Below the pieces are notes generated by a model, which did not search any database, was not told the origin of the DNA, and saw only the letters and a program-made list of their open reading frames with translations. Shown one piece after another: positions 17,171-25,800 of a stretch of 38,277 nt of DNA; position 1 is the first letter of the stretch, and every line of letters starts with the position of its first letter. The position numbers and the translations under genes are program-made. Source of the DNA: an uncultured Lachnospiraceae bacterium (GTDB lineage Bacteria > Bacillota > Clostridia > Lachnospirales > Lachnospiraceae); assembly GCA_947626505.1 (NCBI GenBank), contig CANQSN010000013.1, positions 1 through 38,277 of the forward strand. The letters are read 5' to 3'.

Positions 17171-17214
17171 AATAAAGACAGGCGGCAGGAGAAACCCTGC
17201 CGCTTGTCTTTATT
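17171..17214 (-). terminator. Terminator overlapping the stop codon of the 158-residue membrane protein gene
   Basis: A 19-bp stem with one mismatch: 17171-17189 with 17196-17214, loop of six bases, GC-rich centre GGCGGCAGG. On the minus strand the stem is followed by TTTGGG after an ATT-rich end. The TAA stop (17212-17210) lies inside the stem. Confidence 0.85.
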
Positions 17215-17686
17215 TTACGCTCAAATCTTCCAAAAACCCTATAAGCCTGTCCCGCGCCTCTCTTGAACGTACCATTGAAAACATATAGAAGCCAATTCCA
17301 AACAGCCAAAAACCCAAAATACACAAATTACCAATCAATTCCATCTCATTACTGATAAATGCGTAAACTGCCGCCACTGTCACCAGCACTAAAAGCAGGC
17401 TCGCCAAAACAATCGCCGCCCTAAGCTTTCCAAAACGGTACCTGAGTCTAGTTTTACCGTCTTCAGTTCCGCTGATATCGCCTTTAAGGGTAGTCATAAA
17501 CCAAAACTTCCTCATATACGGAGGCTTATATAAAATATAAAACTTCTTGGCGCCAACCCTCCCCATAAATACACCTCGGTCTTGGTATTTTTTTGCGTTA
17601 TCCTTGTTGTCTACTATTACATTTTCCTGCATTCTGTCATGGAGCAGCTTAACGTCTACATCCAGAAATTTCTCGTATTGTTCCAA
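17210..17686 (-). CDS. Two-helix membrane protein of unknown function
   Basis: A 158-residue protein I do not recognise. Residues 1 to about 85 are polar and presumably cytoplasmic. Two hydrophobic helices follow (about 89-110 and 117-138), with a short charged C-terminal tail. The N-terminus (MEQYEKFLDVDVKLLHDRM) resembles a short coiled segment; the stretch up to the first helix looks like a small beta-rich domain. It is the last gene of a minus-strand group, 20 bases after the degenerate AAA+ gene, so a membrane partner for that protein is plausible. Its stop codon is buried in a strong terminator stem. Confidence 0.8.
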   Translation of the reverse strand: MEQYEKFLDVDVKLLHDRMQENVIVDNKDNAKKYQDRGVFMGRVGAKKFYILYKPPYMRKFWFMTTLKGDISGTEDGKTRLRYRFGKLRAAIVLASLLLVLVTVAAVYAFISNEMELIGNLCILGFWLFGIGFYMFSMVRSREARDRLIGFLEDLSVK

Positions 17687-17706
17687 TTACCTCACTTCTC
17701 CTTGTA

Positions 17707-18798
17707 CTATTCAGCCCATCCCGCCAAATCTTCGCCATGAATAACCATATCGTTACTTCCGGTTTCGGCATTGTGCAGCATCTTACGAAACATCATCTCA
17801 TATGCAATCTTACGCATACTGCGTAATCCGTAAAATTCACCCTTGCTCTTTTCATCCAAAACCTTCTTGTTAAATTCATCCTTAGCATCATCTGCAACCT
17901 TAAACTGGTATTTTGCCAGAGGATTAGCAATAAATTCAAAATACTCCTTATAAGTAAACGGAGGAAAAGTCACCAGTTCCGTATACAGAGCGTCGCTTAA
18001 CGCCTGATATACCCTGCCCAGCGCAGGTTCCTCTATGTATGGAATACGGAATACATAAATATAATCTTTTTGCAGGCTTCTCAGCTTTCTAAGAAAACGC
18101 TTAAATCCCGACTCGTCTAAATGAGTCACCCACTGAGAAATATCGAAACTAATCATTTTATTCTTAAACTTGCCAATAGCGTTATACTGAAGCCAAGGAT
18201 CTTTATCATTGTACTCGACAGTAGTCTCAATCACCTTGGCTTCTTCTGTAAATTCAAACAGTCCAAGACTGCTGACAAGGTTAGCAAAAATACTTAAATA
18301 GGTAGAAAATCCGCATCCTTCATCAACAGCAAACAGATATGCCCTTGAATTAAAAACCCGCTGTACTCCTAACTGAGTAATCTGAGGCGCAATCAAACGA
18401 ACCTGAGCCAGCATCTCCTTATAAGGAGCCGCGCTCAAAAGACTATCCACCTTCGGCTTAATTGCCGCCAGCATCTGAGTCTTTTTAACCTCCTCTGCCT
18501 CCTCCTCATCAAGAATCTTCTCATACTTAACGTCAGCCTCTTTAGAACCTTTTCCAATCTGAAACTCATCCTCCAACGTCTGCCAAAGCTTTGTCTCAAA
18601 TTCACTATATTCTATAGAATTCACAAACAACATCAAATTGCAGTCGGTATAACCTGAGTCAAGCGTCTTAATCTTGCCATCTGGACCAATGATGTCCTGT
18701 ACACAAGAACGCAAATGATTAATGGGATTCTTACCCATTGTAGCCTCCCTGGTCATAACCCAATCCCTTGCAAATTCCGCGCGAAAACGAATCTTCAT
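17707..18798 (-). CDS. AAA+-like protein with a degenerate Walker A motif
   Basis: A 363-residue soluble protein not matching any family I can name with certainty. Residues 155-175, LFAVDEGCGFSTYLSIFANLV, have the shape of a P-loop and helix (compare GCGKST), but the essential Lys is Phe164. The C-terminal ADDAKDEFNKKVLDEKSKGEFYGLRSMRKIAYEMMFRK (about 302-339) resembles the helical lid of CbbX/SpoVK-type AAA+ proteins. Residues 90-106 are a run of Glu and Lys. It therefore looks like an ATPase fold that no longer hydrolyses ATP, or binds nucleotide differently. It lies between the 846-residue anchored protein (68-base gap) and the small membrane protein (20-base gap), suggesting a three-gene unit. 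Confidence 0.8.
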   Translation of the reverse strand: MKIRFRAEFARDWVMTREATMGKNPINHLRSCVQDIIGPDGKIKTLDSGYTDCNLMLFVNSIEYSEFETKLWQTLEDEFQIGKGSKEADVKYEKILDEEEAEEVKKTQMLAAIKPKVDSLLSAAPYKEMLAQVRLIAPQITQLGVQRVFNSRAYLFAVDEGCGFSTYLSIFANLVSSLGLFEFTEEAKVIETTVEYNDKDPWLQYNAIGKFKNKMISFDISQWVTHLDESGFKRFLRKLRSLQKDYIYVFRIPYIEEPALGRVYQALSDALYTELVTFPPFTYKEYFEFIANPLAKYQFKVADDAKDEFNKKVLDEKSKGEFYGLRSMRKIAYEMMFRKMLHNAETGSNDMVIHGEDLAGWAE

Positions 18799-18866
18799 AT
18801 CGCAACCTCCATCTTATTCATTCTTGTACCATTATATTATATTTATTGATAAATTGCTACTTAAAT

Positions 18867-21407
18867 TTATTTCAAATAACTGTAAAAAACATTGCCATTT
18901 TGCTCAAATTCATCTCTCATTTCAGCAAAATCAGTTCTCACCACCTCGCCTGAAACCGGATCGATATATTTTATCAGCGCGCTGTTAAAGCTGGTAAGCA
19001 GTATATACCTGCCCTCCTTATTCCTTGCAATAACCGGACGCCCCTGACAAATATAATACATAACCTCATCTAAGGTACATCCCGTTAAATTAACTCCTGT
19101 TTTATTAAGGTTATGTTCTATAAGCTCATCCGCCGGAAGATTCTGCTTTATAAGCTCAGAAAGTCCCTTCTGCTCATCCTCATAGGCAAGAATCATAGCT
19201 ACGCACGCCTCCTTCGAGGTCTTGGCGTCGTCTGCATTTATAACAGCAATATCGTCCCCAACAGTAGCATAATCCATTATACCGCTTTTCTCCCAAACAG
19301 TTTTCTGGTGGCTGTTCACTACTCCGCCGCCTCTTTCATTTGCCTCGTGAATAGCAGTACTAATATCGTTGTAGGAATCTTCAACCGAACCCTGCTCATA
19401 TACGAAATATCTTAAAACTCCTCTTGAATCTCCCTCAACCTCTACAATACGGTTATTGTCTACCCTTGTCTCCTTAGTATTCAAAAGCTCCGGCGCCGCA
19501 GTAAGGTAAATATAATTAGGAAATACCATATATAACTCCTTGTACCGCACACTATTGTAAGTATATTCAAGCGCTACGGTATTGGCTGCATCCTCGTCGC
19601 TGCTCATAATCCAGTCGTTTCCTTTATCCTCAAATGTATCTTTGTTATATTTTGAAAGGCTTAATTCAACCAGATTATTATTAACCACAGCCTGCATTAC
19701 ATAGGTTTTGGGCGAAGGCGGCTGATAGCTCTTAATCAGCTTCCCCTCATAACTAATAATATTCACTTCATAAATAGGATAAAATGAAGTAGTAAAATCT
19801 CTCTTTACAATATCCTTTTCTTTTACCCTGCCATACACTAAATCATCCTCAACAAACCCAATAACTCTTAAAACCTCGCCCTCCTCTGCAAAAATCGTCT
19901 GTTCCTCCTGACTCTCTAAATCTCTTATAGTAATCTTCTTATTTTCCTGTCCCTCCTTACCGTTAAGCATGGCAATCAGGTTATGGTTCTTAGAGGAAAC
20001 CACAGTCTCGTTAGTAACTCCTGACATAAGGCTTTCTACTGCATTATTTTGCATATTGACACAGTACAGCTCTCCCATCAGACTTATATAAATCTCATCC
20101 TGACTGTTCATATATACTACCTGCTCCATATCCTCCTCCAGCGCGGAAAAAGGCTGGCTTGAAGGAATAAACGCCACTTCTTTTATGCGGTTATCGGCCA
20201 GCGTATAACGGTAAAAAAGCACGCCGTTTCCTCCCTCATGCCGGCCTCTATTCATATATCCAAATACAGCAAACGCCATATCGCCATTATCTGCCAAAGA
20301 AATAATCTTTATATTATGCTGACTGTAATTATCATACTGATTGCTGAAATCCTCCTGCATAAAGCTGAACACTCTTGTAATCTGCGTATGCTGGTAATTA
20401 TAAAGGAACAGCTCGCGGCTTTTAATAAACGCCGCCATCTTGCAATCCTTGCTAATCATATAAGGAATATCTGAATCCTCTGTAACTCCCAGCTTTAAAC
20501 TGTTGTTTGAAGTGCTGGTAAAAACATTGTCATAAATGGAATTCATCTTGCGGTCATAAGAAAGCAAATACATCCTTGTGCTTGTATAGCGCACTTTATA
20601 ATTCTCAACAACCTCAAAATATTCTGTATTGCCTCCGCTGCTTTCAGCCAGAATCGTAAACGACATTTTCATTGATGCAACATCCTGCGATATATCAGTA
20701 ATCACAGGGCAGGCATTAGTCAGCTTCTGCGGCTTCATATCTGCGTAAGTAATGGCTTCAAAGCTATCAGTAATATCAACATATCCCAAGTCGTTACTAG
20801 TCTTAGAGGGATCGCTCTCCAAATACTGCTTTATCCTTTCCGCTTCCGCCTTATCCAGCAATACATCGCTGAAATCCGTTACATAATCAAGCTGTTCCTG
20901 AACATGCATTATGTCATTATATACAATCCTTGTATAATAAGTTACATCAGCCTCCCCTTCTCCGGAAAGGAGCAGCTTTAAAATATAATACTGCCCTTCT
21001 TTAAGCTGCATTCTTATATCAAGCGTAACTATCAGGTTATCATGCTTGTCCTTCTCTATGTCTTTAAGCTCGCCCTCCTCGACCAACGAGGACGCATCAG
21101 AGCTTCTAATCTCATAGTTTATGCCGCTTACATCATACCGGTTCGGGTTAATAATAAGCTTGACCTGACGTATTCCTTCCATAGGCGTAACGGAATCGTG
21201 CAGCAACGATGCGTCAACCTCTGAGGTATATCCATGCATACAGTTTATTTTGTTTCCTTTGACATTAGTATATACAAGAGGAAGGGTTGCCTGATCCATC
21301 TCCGTTGAGTAATCACCGGCATCCCCTCCCAATATAATATTCATTCCCCACACACCACCGAAAAAGCAAAGAACAAAAAGAACAATTTTGATAATTACAT
21401 TCCGCAC
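18867..21407 (-). CDS. Membrane-anchored extracytoplasmic protein with propeller-like middle and inactive C39-like end
   Basis: An 846-residue protein, start GTG at 21407 with AGGAGG seven bases upstream. One N-terminal membrane helix (about 4-28, VIIKIVLFVLCFFGGVWGMN) anchors a large outer part. Residues about 35-250 are beta-rich. Residues about 270-560 contain repeated short blades (for example KMAAFIKSRELFLYNY, DMEQVVYMNSQDEIYISL) suggesting a beta-propeller. Residues 721-846 resemble a C39-type cysteine peptidase: SKEACVAMILAYE, GRPVIARNKEGRYILLTSF and YIDPVSGE line up with CGAACLAMILA, the His strand and the Asp-Pro motif of C39. The nucleophile position is Ser731 and the His position is Arg800; only Asp816 remains. 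It is probably a binding rather than cleaving domain. Overall function unknown. Confidence 0.82.
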   Translation of the reverse strand: MRNVIIKIVLFVLCFFGGVWGMNIILGGDAGDYSTEMDQATLPLVYTNVKGNKINCMHGYTSEVDASLLHDSVTPMEGIRQVKLIINPNRYDVSGINYEIRSSDASSLVEEGELKDIEKDKHDNLIVTLDIRMQLKEGQYYILKLLLSGEGEADVTYYTRIVYNDIMHVQEQLDYVTDFSDVLLDKAEAERIKQYLESDPSKTSNDLGYVDITDSFEAITYADMKPQKLTNACPVITDISQDVASMKMSFTILAESSGGNTEYFEVVENYKVRYTSTRMYLLSYDRKMNSIYDNVFTSTSNNSLKLGVTEDSDIPYMISKDCKMAAFIKSRELFLYNYQHTQITRVFSFMQEDFSNQYDNYSQHNIKIISLADNGDMAFAVFGYMNRGRHEGGNGVLFYRYTLADNRIKEVAFIPSSQPFSALEEDMEQVVYMNSQDEIYISLMGELYCVNMQNNAVESLMSGVTNETVVSSKNHNLIAMLNGKEGQENKKITIRDLESQEEQTIFAEEGEVLRVIGFVEDDLVYGRVKEKDIVKRDFTTSFYPIYEVNIISYEGKLIKSYQPPSPKTYVMQAVVNNNLVELSLSKYNKDTFEDKGNDWIMSSDEDAANTVALEYTYNSVRYKELYMVFPNYIYLTAAPELLNTKETRVDNNRIVEVEGDSRGVLRYFVYEQGSVEDSYNDISTAIHEANERGGGVVNSHQKTVWEKSGIMDYATVGDDIAVINADDAKTSKEACVAMILAYEDEQKGLSELIKQNLPADELIEHNLNKTGVNLTGCTLDEVMYYICQGRPVIARNKEGRYILLTSFNSALIKYIDPVSGEVVRTDFAEMRDEFEQNGNVFYSYLK

Positions 21408-21484
21408 ACTGCTTCCTCCTTTAGTTCAACTCTGCTTCTTATGATACCATTATTCCGCTCGGTATGCTATACTTATTTTAAATT

Positions 21485-21865
21485 CTATCTAAATCTCTTG
21501 TCTCTCCGGCATTTTCTGACGCGCCTTACATGCATTTCATTACACAGCATTGTCAAAATCCATGGGTAAATTATGTCCATATTCTGTTCCGGTCTAAAAA
21601 ATCCCCCGCATCCCTTATGCGAACATGAGTTACAATTAACACACTGCGCTGTAACCCTCTCCGCCACCTGCTCCAATGCACTTCTGTCTACTATCTCGGC
21701 ATACATTAACGAACCTTCGTATTCCAGCTTATCACATTCTTCCTCCACAATTTGATTGTATTTAACAATCTCCTTCGGGTAAAAGCCCTTCATGCGCACA
21801 TAATCCAAAGCCTGATGCTCCTCATTTTCCTCAATACCTGCTAAATATAGTAATTCCTCCTGCAT
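21485..21865 (-). CDS. Small Cys-rich protein of unknown function
   Basis: A 126-residue protein, taking the ATG at 21865, which has GGAG six bases upstream; an ATG at 21877 (130 residues) lacks a ribosome site. The sequence is acidic and helical in its first half, then has four cysteines spaced CxxCxxCxxxxC (CVNCNSCSHKGC, residues 75-86 from this start) followed by a Trp/Cys/His-containing stretch and a basic tail RRVRKCRRDKRFR. The cysteine spacing suggests a zinc or iron-sulphur site. It sits between the YwmB-like gene and the 846-residue protein. I recognise no family. Confidence 0.75.
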   Translation of the reverse strand: MQEELLYLAGIEENEEHQALDYVRMKGFYPKEIVKYNQIVEEECDKLEYEGSLMYAEIVDRSALEQVAERVTAQCVNCNSCSHKGCGGFFRPEQNMDIIYPWILTMLCNEMHVRRVRKCRRDKRFR

Positions 21866-21941
21866 GGCGTTCTCCATAACTTTTTATTATAATTTATGCA
21901 TAAACACCCTTTAGTGAAACTAGTACAACAAATATTAAATA

Positions 21942-21962
21942 ACAGACAGTTTCCCTGTCTGT
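21942..21962 (-). terminator. Terminator after the YwmB-like gene
   Basis: ACAGACAG (21942-21949) and CTGTCTGT (21955-21962) form a perfect 8-bp stem with a 5-base loop. On the minus strand TATTTAATATTTG follows. It lies 18 bases past the YwmB-like stop. Confidence 0.7.
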
Positions 21963-21979
21963 CTTCGTTTATCTGCACG

Positions 21980-22693
21980 CTAGAAATCTTTTTGAAAAAA
22001 TGGCACAGCCAAATACATTTCAGTGCGGTCGTTTTTTTCATTATAAGAAAAAATCAATTGTGTGTTAATCTTTTTTCCGTCCACAGCCTGAAATGTGTCA
22101 AGCCTTTTGCTATACCCATAGTAAACATTTGAGCCGGAAATCTTCTGCTTATCCTGCTCCTTTGCCTCTAACACCTTGAAAACAGTAGTTTTCATGTCGT
22201 CAATCTGCGCTGCCGAAAGATTACCATGATAAACGCCTTCCATACTGATAGAGCATTTGCCCTCCATATTTAATTTCCTATATATTTTCTCACACGTTTC
22301 CTTTAAATTTATCAAAGCGCTTAACCTGTCTGTAAGTTCAATATCTGTTGTTACTATTTGCTGCTTTTTTCCGGATTCCGCAATGGAAATATCCGTTTTT
22401 GACCAGCGGTTTGCGCTGGTAATGGCAGCCCCATCCTTTTTTGTAATCTGGTAATTCTCTAAAGATAAACCTTCCGCTATATATTTTAATAACTTTTCCT
22501 GTTCTTCATAAGAAACCAAATATGAATCGTAAATACCGGTAACAGTAAGAGCGCTTTTTACCGGCATACTGTTTGACGCCTGAAACGCCTCGACAATCTT
22601 GTTATCGCTGCGAATACCTACAGTTACCACAAGCTGCAATAATACTGCCACCCACACTAAAACTATCGAATATAATAAAACTCTTTTATTCAA
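21980..22693 (-). CDS. YwmB-like (DUF1779) protein
   Basis: A 237-residue protein with an N-terminal membrane or signal helix (about 5-27) and a secreted remainder. The C-terminal pattern, VYYGYSKRLDTFQAVDGKKI, then NTQLIFSYNEKNDRTEMYLAVP, matches the YwmB family of spore-forming Firmicutes (a TATA-binding-protein-like fold of unknown role; several members sit near cell-wall and sporulation genes). The start is TTG at 22691-22693, with GGGAGG seven bases upstream and no in-frame ATG nearby. Its ribosome site can pair with an upstream AAACCTCC (22757-22764). It follows the GLUG surface protein by 144 bases and has its own terminator. Confidence 0.75.
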   Translation of the reverse strand: MNKRVLLYSIVLVWVAVLLQLVVTVGIRSDNKIVEAFQASNSMPVKSALTVTGIYDSYLVSYEEQEKLLKYIAEGLSLENYQITKKDGAAITSANRWSKTDISIAESGKKQQIVTTDIELTDRLSALINLKETCEKIYRKLNMEGKCSISMEGVYHGNLSAAQIDDMKTTVFKVLEAKEQDKQKISGSNVYYGYSKRLDTFQAVDGKKINTQLIFSYNEKNDRTEMYLAVPFFQKDF

Positions 22694-22698
22694 TAAAA

Positions 22699-22764
22699 AA
22701 ACCTCCCAACCCTTATAGAATCATCCGCTATTTATGGATATTCTTACCAGATTTCAGGAGGTTT
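22699..22764 (-). promoter_or_regulatory. Leader hairpin that covers the ywmB-like ribosome site
   Basis: On the minus strand AAACCTCC (22764-22757) pairs perfectly with GGAGGTTT (22706-22699), which contains the ribosome site; seven T follow in total. Inside the loop GAATATCC and GGATGATTC form a second hairpin. The structure could be the terminator of the upstream surface-protein gene, a translational switch for the YwmB-like gene, or both. Confidence 0.5.
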
Positions 22765-22837
22765 ATACCACCGATATAATATTTAAAATATATTTTGCTG
22801 TTTTTCATTAAACAGCTTTATATCCTCTGCTTTTTTG

Positions 22838-25800
22838 CTATCTTTTAAAAAACTTTTTGTATTGTTTCTTTTTCTTCGCCGGCATTACTATTTTAAGGCT
22901 CTTAGGAGTTTTCTTCAAGCAGTTTTTTCCGACTTTTTTAAGTTTTTTTGACCGAAGGTTAATCCTTTTCAGCTTCTTATCACTGTAAAATACATATTTC
23001 CCAAGCTTCTTTACCTTTTTATGTATAGTCACATATTTAAGCTTAGGACATTTGGCAAATGCATAATCTCCTATGTATGTTACATTTGCCCCGCCGGTCA
23101 CTTTTTTAATCTTTTTGCACTTATAATACGCCTTTTTTGTCACCTTTGTGACAAGAAAATGAAATCCGTTGATTGATACGTAAACCGGTATGTTAGATCG
23201 GGTAATCTTCTTATTTTTCACCTTTATAAGAGAAACCGTTCCGCCTGAAACAGAAGTCTTTGTAACCTTATAGCGGTAATTGCCAATGTTGTAACAATTC
23301 CCAACCTTCGGCATATCCCAACCGTCAAAATATGAAATTACCTCTCCGTATTTATCAACAACAGGCTCCGGCTTAATAACCTCAATAGGCTTGTTTACGG
23401 GAGCTTCCGTAGAGGGCGGCGCTTCTGTAGAAGGCTCGCTTACAGGCAAAGCCTCTGTAACAGGCGGCGCCTCTGTAGAAGGCTCCATCTCCTTAAAATC
23501 GGTATTCTTTACCTTCATCCTAATTGATATAACATCTGTCAACGCGCCTGTCGCTTTCTCCTTAAGATAAAAATTAAAAGTATAGTTGTCAAATGAATGC
23601 AAGGCAGTAAAAGACGCTCCATCGCTGCTGTAATTTCTTCCTAACACCCTAGACATCTCATATCCCTCCGCCGGAGAAATTAAAACCTTATCTAAATAGT
23701 AATCCTGCTCTATCTCTCCTTCAATAACATACATGCTATCATTTGCGGGAAGATAAGTAATATCGAAAGGAAGGCTTATGCTGCCCTCGTAATTACCATC
23801 CTCAGTCGCAGTGACAGTAACCTTTGTCTTAGAACCGGCATTTGTTAAATTAATATTATTTTCATAATCATAAGTATAATCCGTCTCCTTAAGCAGCGCC
23901 TTTTCTTTATCGGCAGGCGAAACTTTAGGTTCAACCCTATCCGCTTTATAATATGCAGAGGGAACGGGCTCAAACATATCCTCACTCAATAATTTCTTCG
24001 TAATAGTAATTGTCACCGGCTCTGATTGTGCAAATGCGCCGCTTTCTGCTGTAACTTTGCAAAACATCTTATAAACGCCTGCATTTAACGTGATGGGAAT
24101 AGAGTAACTATTGCTTGTTTCTGAAGGGATTGCCTCAGTATTACCGGAAGCATCCGTAAAATACCACTGGTATTTCAAATAATCCTTTTCATCAGACATG
24201 GTACAAGCGGCAGTAACCGACAATTTCTCGTTTTTATACTCCCTTCCATAGGGAAGCGTCATATCCTCATTTTCAGAAATAAGATCAATCCTTCCCTTCT
24301 GGTCGTAGCTTGCATAAATGTAATTGTTATTCTTTACATAAAAGCCCTCTGTCAGCAATTCATCTCCAAGCTCCACCCCTACAGCAGGCAGCCATCCGAT
24401 AAAATACATTGGCTTTCCCTCATGCAGATATTCTTCGGGGTACTTCGGATACCCCTTTGGCAAATCCACATAAAAACCGGAGTTACCATATTGCTCGCAC
24501 AATCCATCCTCGTCCTCATATACATCATTCACATTGATTGCCGCATAACGGTATACCTGAATGTCAGCCTTTTCACTATCGCTTCTGCCATCTGCAAAGC
24601 GCGGAATCTCATCATAGTTATCAGTATCCGCCGAAGCGCTGCCGGTTTTAACTCTCTGGCCCCAAATCAACGCCTTTCCGGTTATTTCGTAGATATGCAT
24701 TCCATCGTATACGACATTGCCCTTTTCCGCCACATACTCGCTTTTCGTATAATATGTATCGCCATGCTGCAAAGCTGCAAGCTGCAAATACCATGTTACC
24801 TTTCCATTTTCAAATGCTTCTGTACCGTAGCCGCATACAAACTTCTTACTATAATCCTCCGCCTTTTCATTTCCCCGCATCACTGCCCCTGTCACTACAT
24901 TTGCTTTATCATTGTCATAATAACAGTCGGAATACTCAACGCTCTCCTCGCTTCCATTTATAGTTTTCGGGCTTTCAGTTCCTCCGCTGATTCCCCCGCA
25001 CCATTTATCTTCTACCTTCATAAAAGAAGCCGCATAACAGCGGTAAACCTCTGTTGCCATGCTCATGGAAGCATAATCCTTTGCCTCACCCAAACCTATA
25101 ATACCCGCATAGCCTACAATTCCGCCGATAAAACTGTTTGTTCCTGTCAGGCTTCCGCTGTAATAACAATTTATAATCTTGCTTCCTACCGCCTTTCCGC
25201 AAATGCCTCCAACATAACCTCTTCCTACCAAACTTCCCTGTTCAACGCCTACATGCTCAATCCTTGCGCCATAAGCGCATCCGAAAAGACCTGTCATGGA
25301 ATTTACCGGCCCATTAATAGAAAGATTTTTTATTACATGATATTGTCCGTCAAAAAATCCCTTGTACGCCCCATCGTATGTTTCTTCCTCATCCTCGCCG
25401 GCGTTACAATAACCGATAGGAGAAAAATCTTGTCCCGCCATATCAATGTCCTTCACTAACACTGCATTTGCCTTTTGCGGCTCCGGCAAATTTATACTCT
25501 CATCCGTCACCTGCCCGTTTACATAAAGAGAAAACCAGCTAAGCTGCTCAGGAGTACGAATCTCCAACACGTTCTTTTCATTAATAACCGGCACGCTGCT
25601 AATCTTCTTAGCCAATATTGAACAGTCGCTATCTATACCGGTTCCATCAAACTCCTTACCTGCCTTTTCAGTATCCTCATATGTAAATTCAAAATGAAAT
25701 CCCTTCTCTGTACACTTCGGAAGAACAGTAGTATCATTGCTATAAACAAATCCTTCGTAATCCCCTGTATAATTAACCTTATACACTGCATTTGCCTTAT

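Noticed and set aside
24422-25459. A 345-residue open frame on the plus strand
   Set aside because: Antisense to the GLUG surface protein gene, whose frame has signal peptide and domain structure; the long shadow comes from the repetitive codon pattern.
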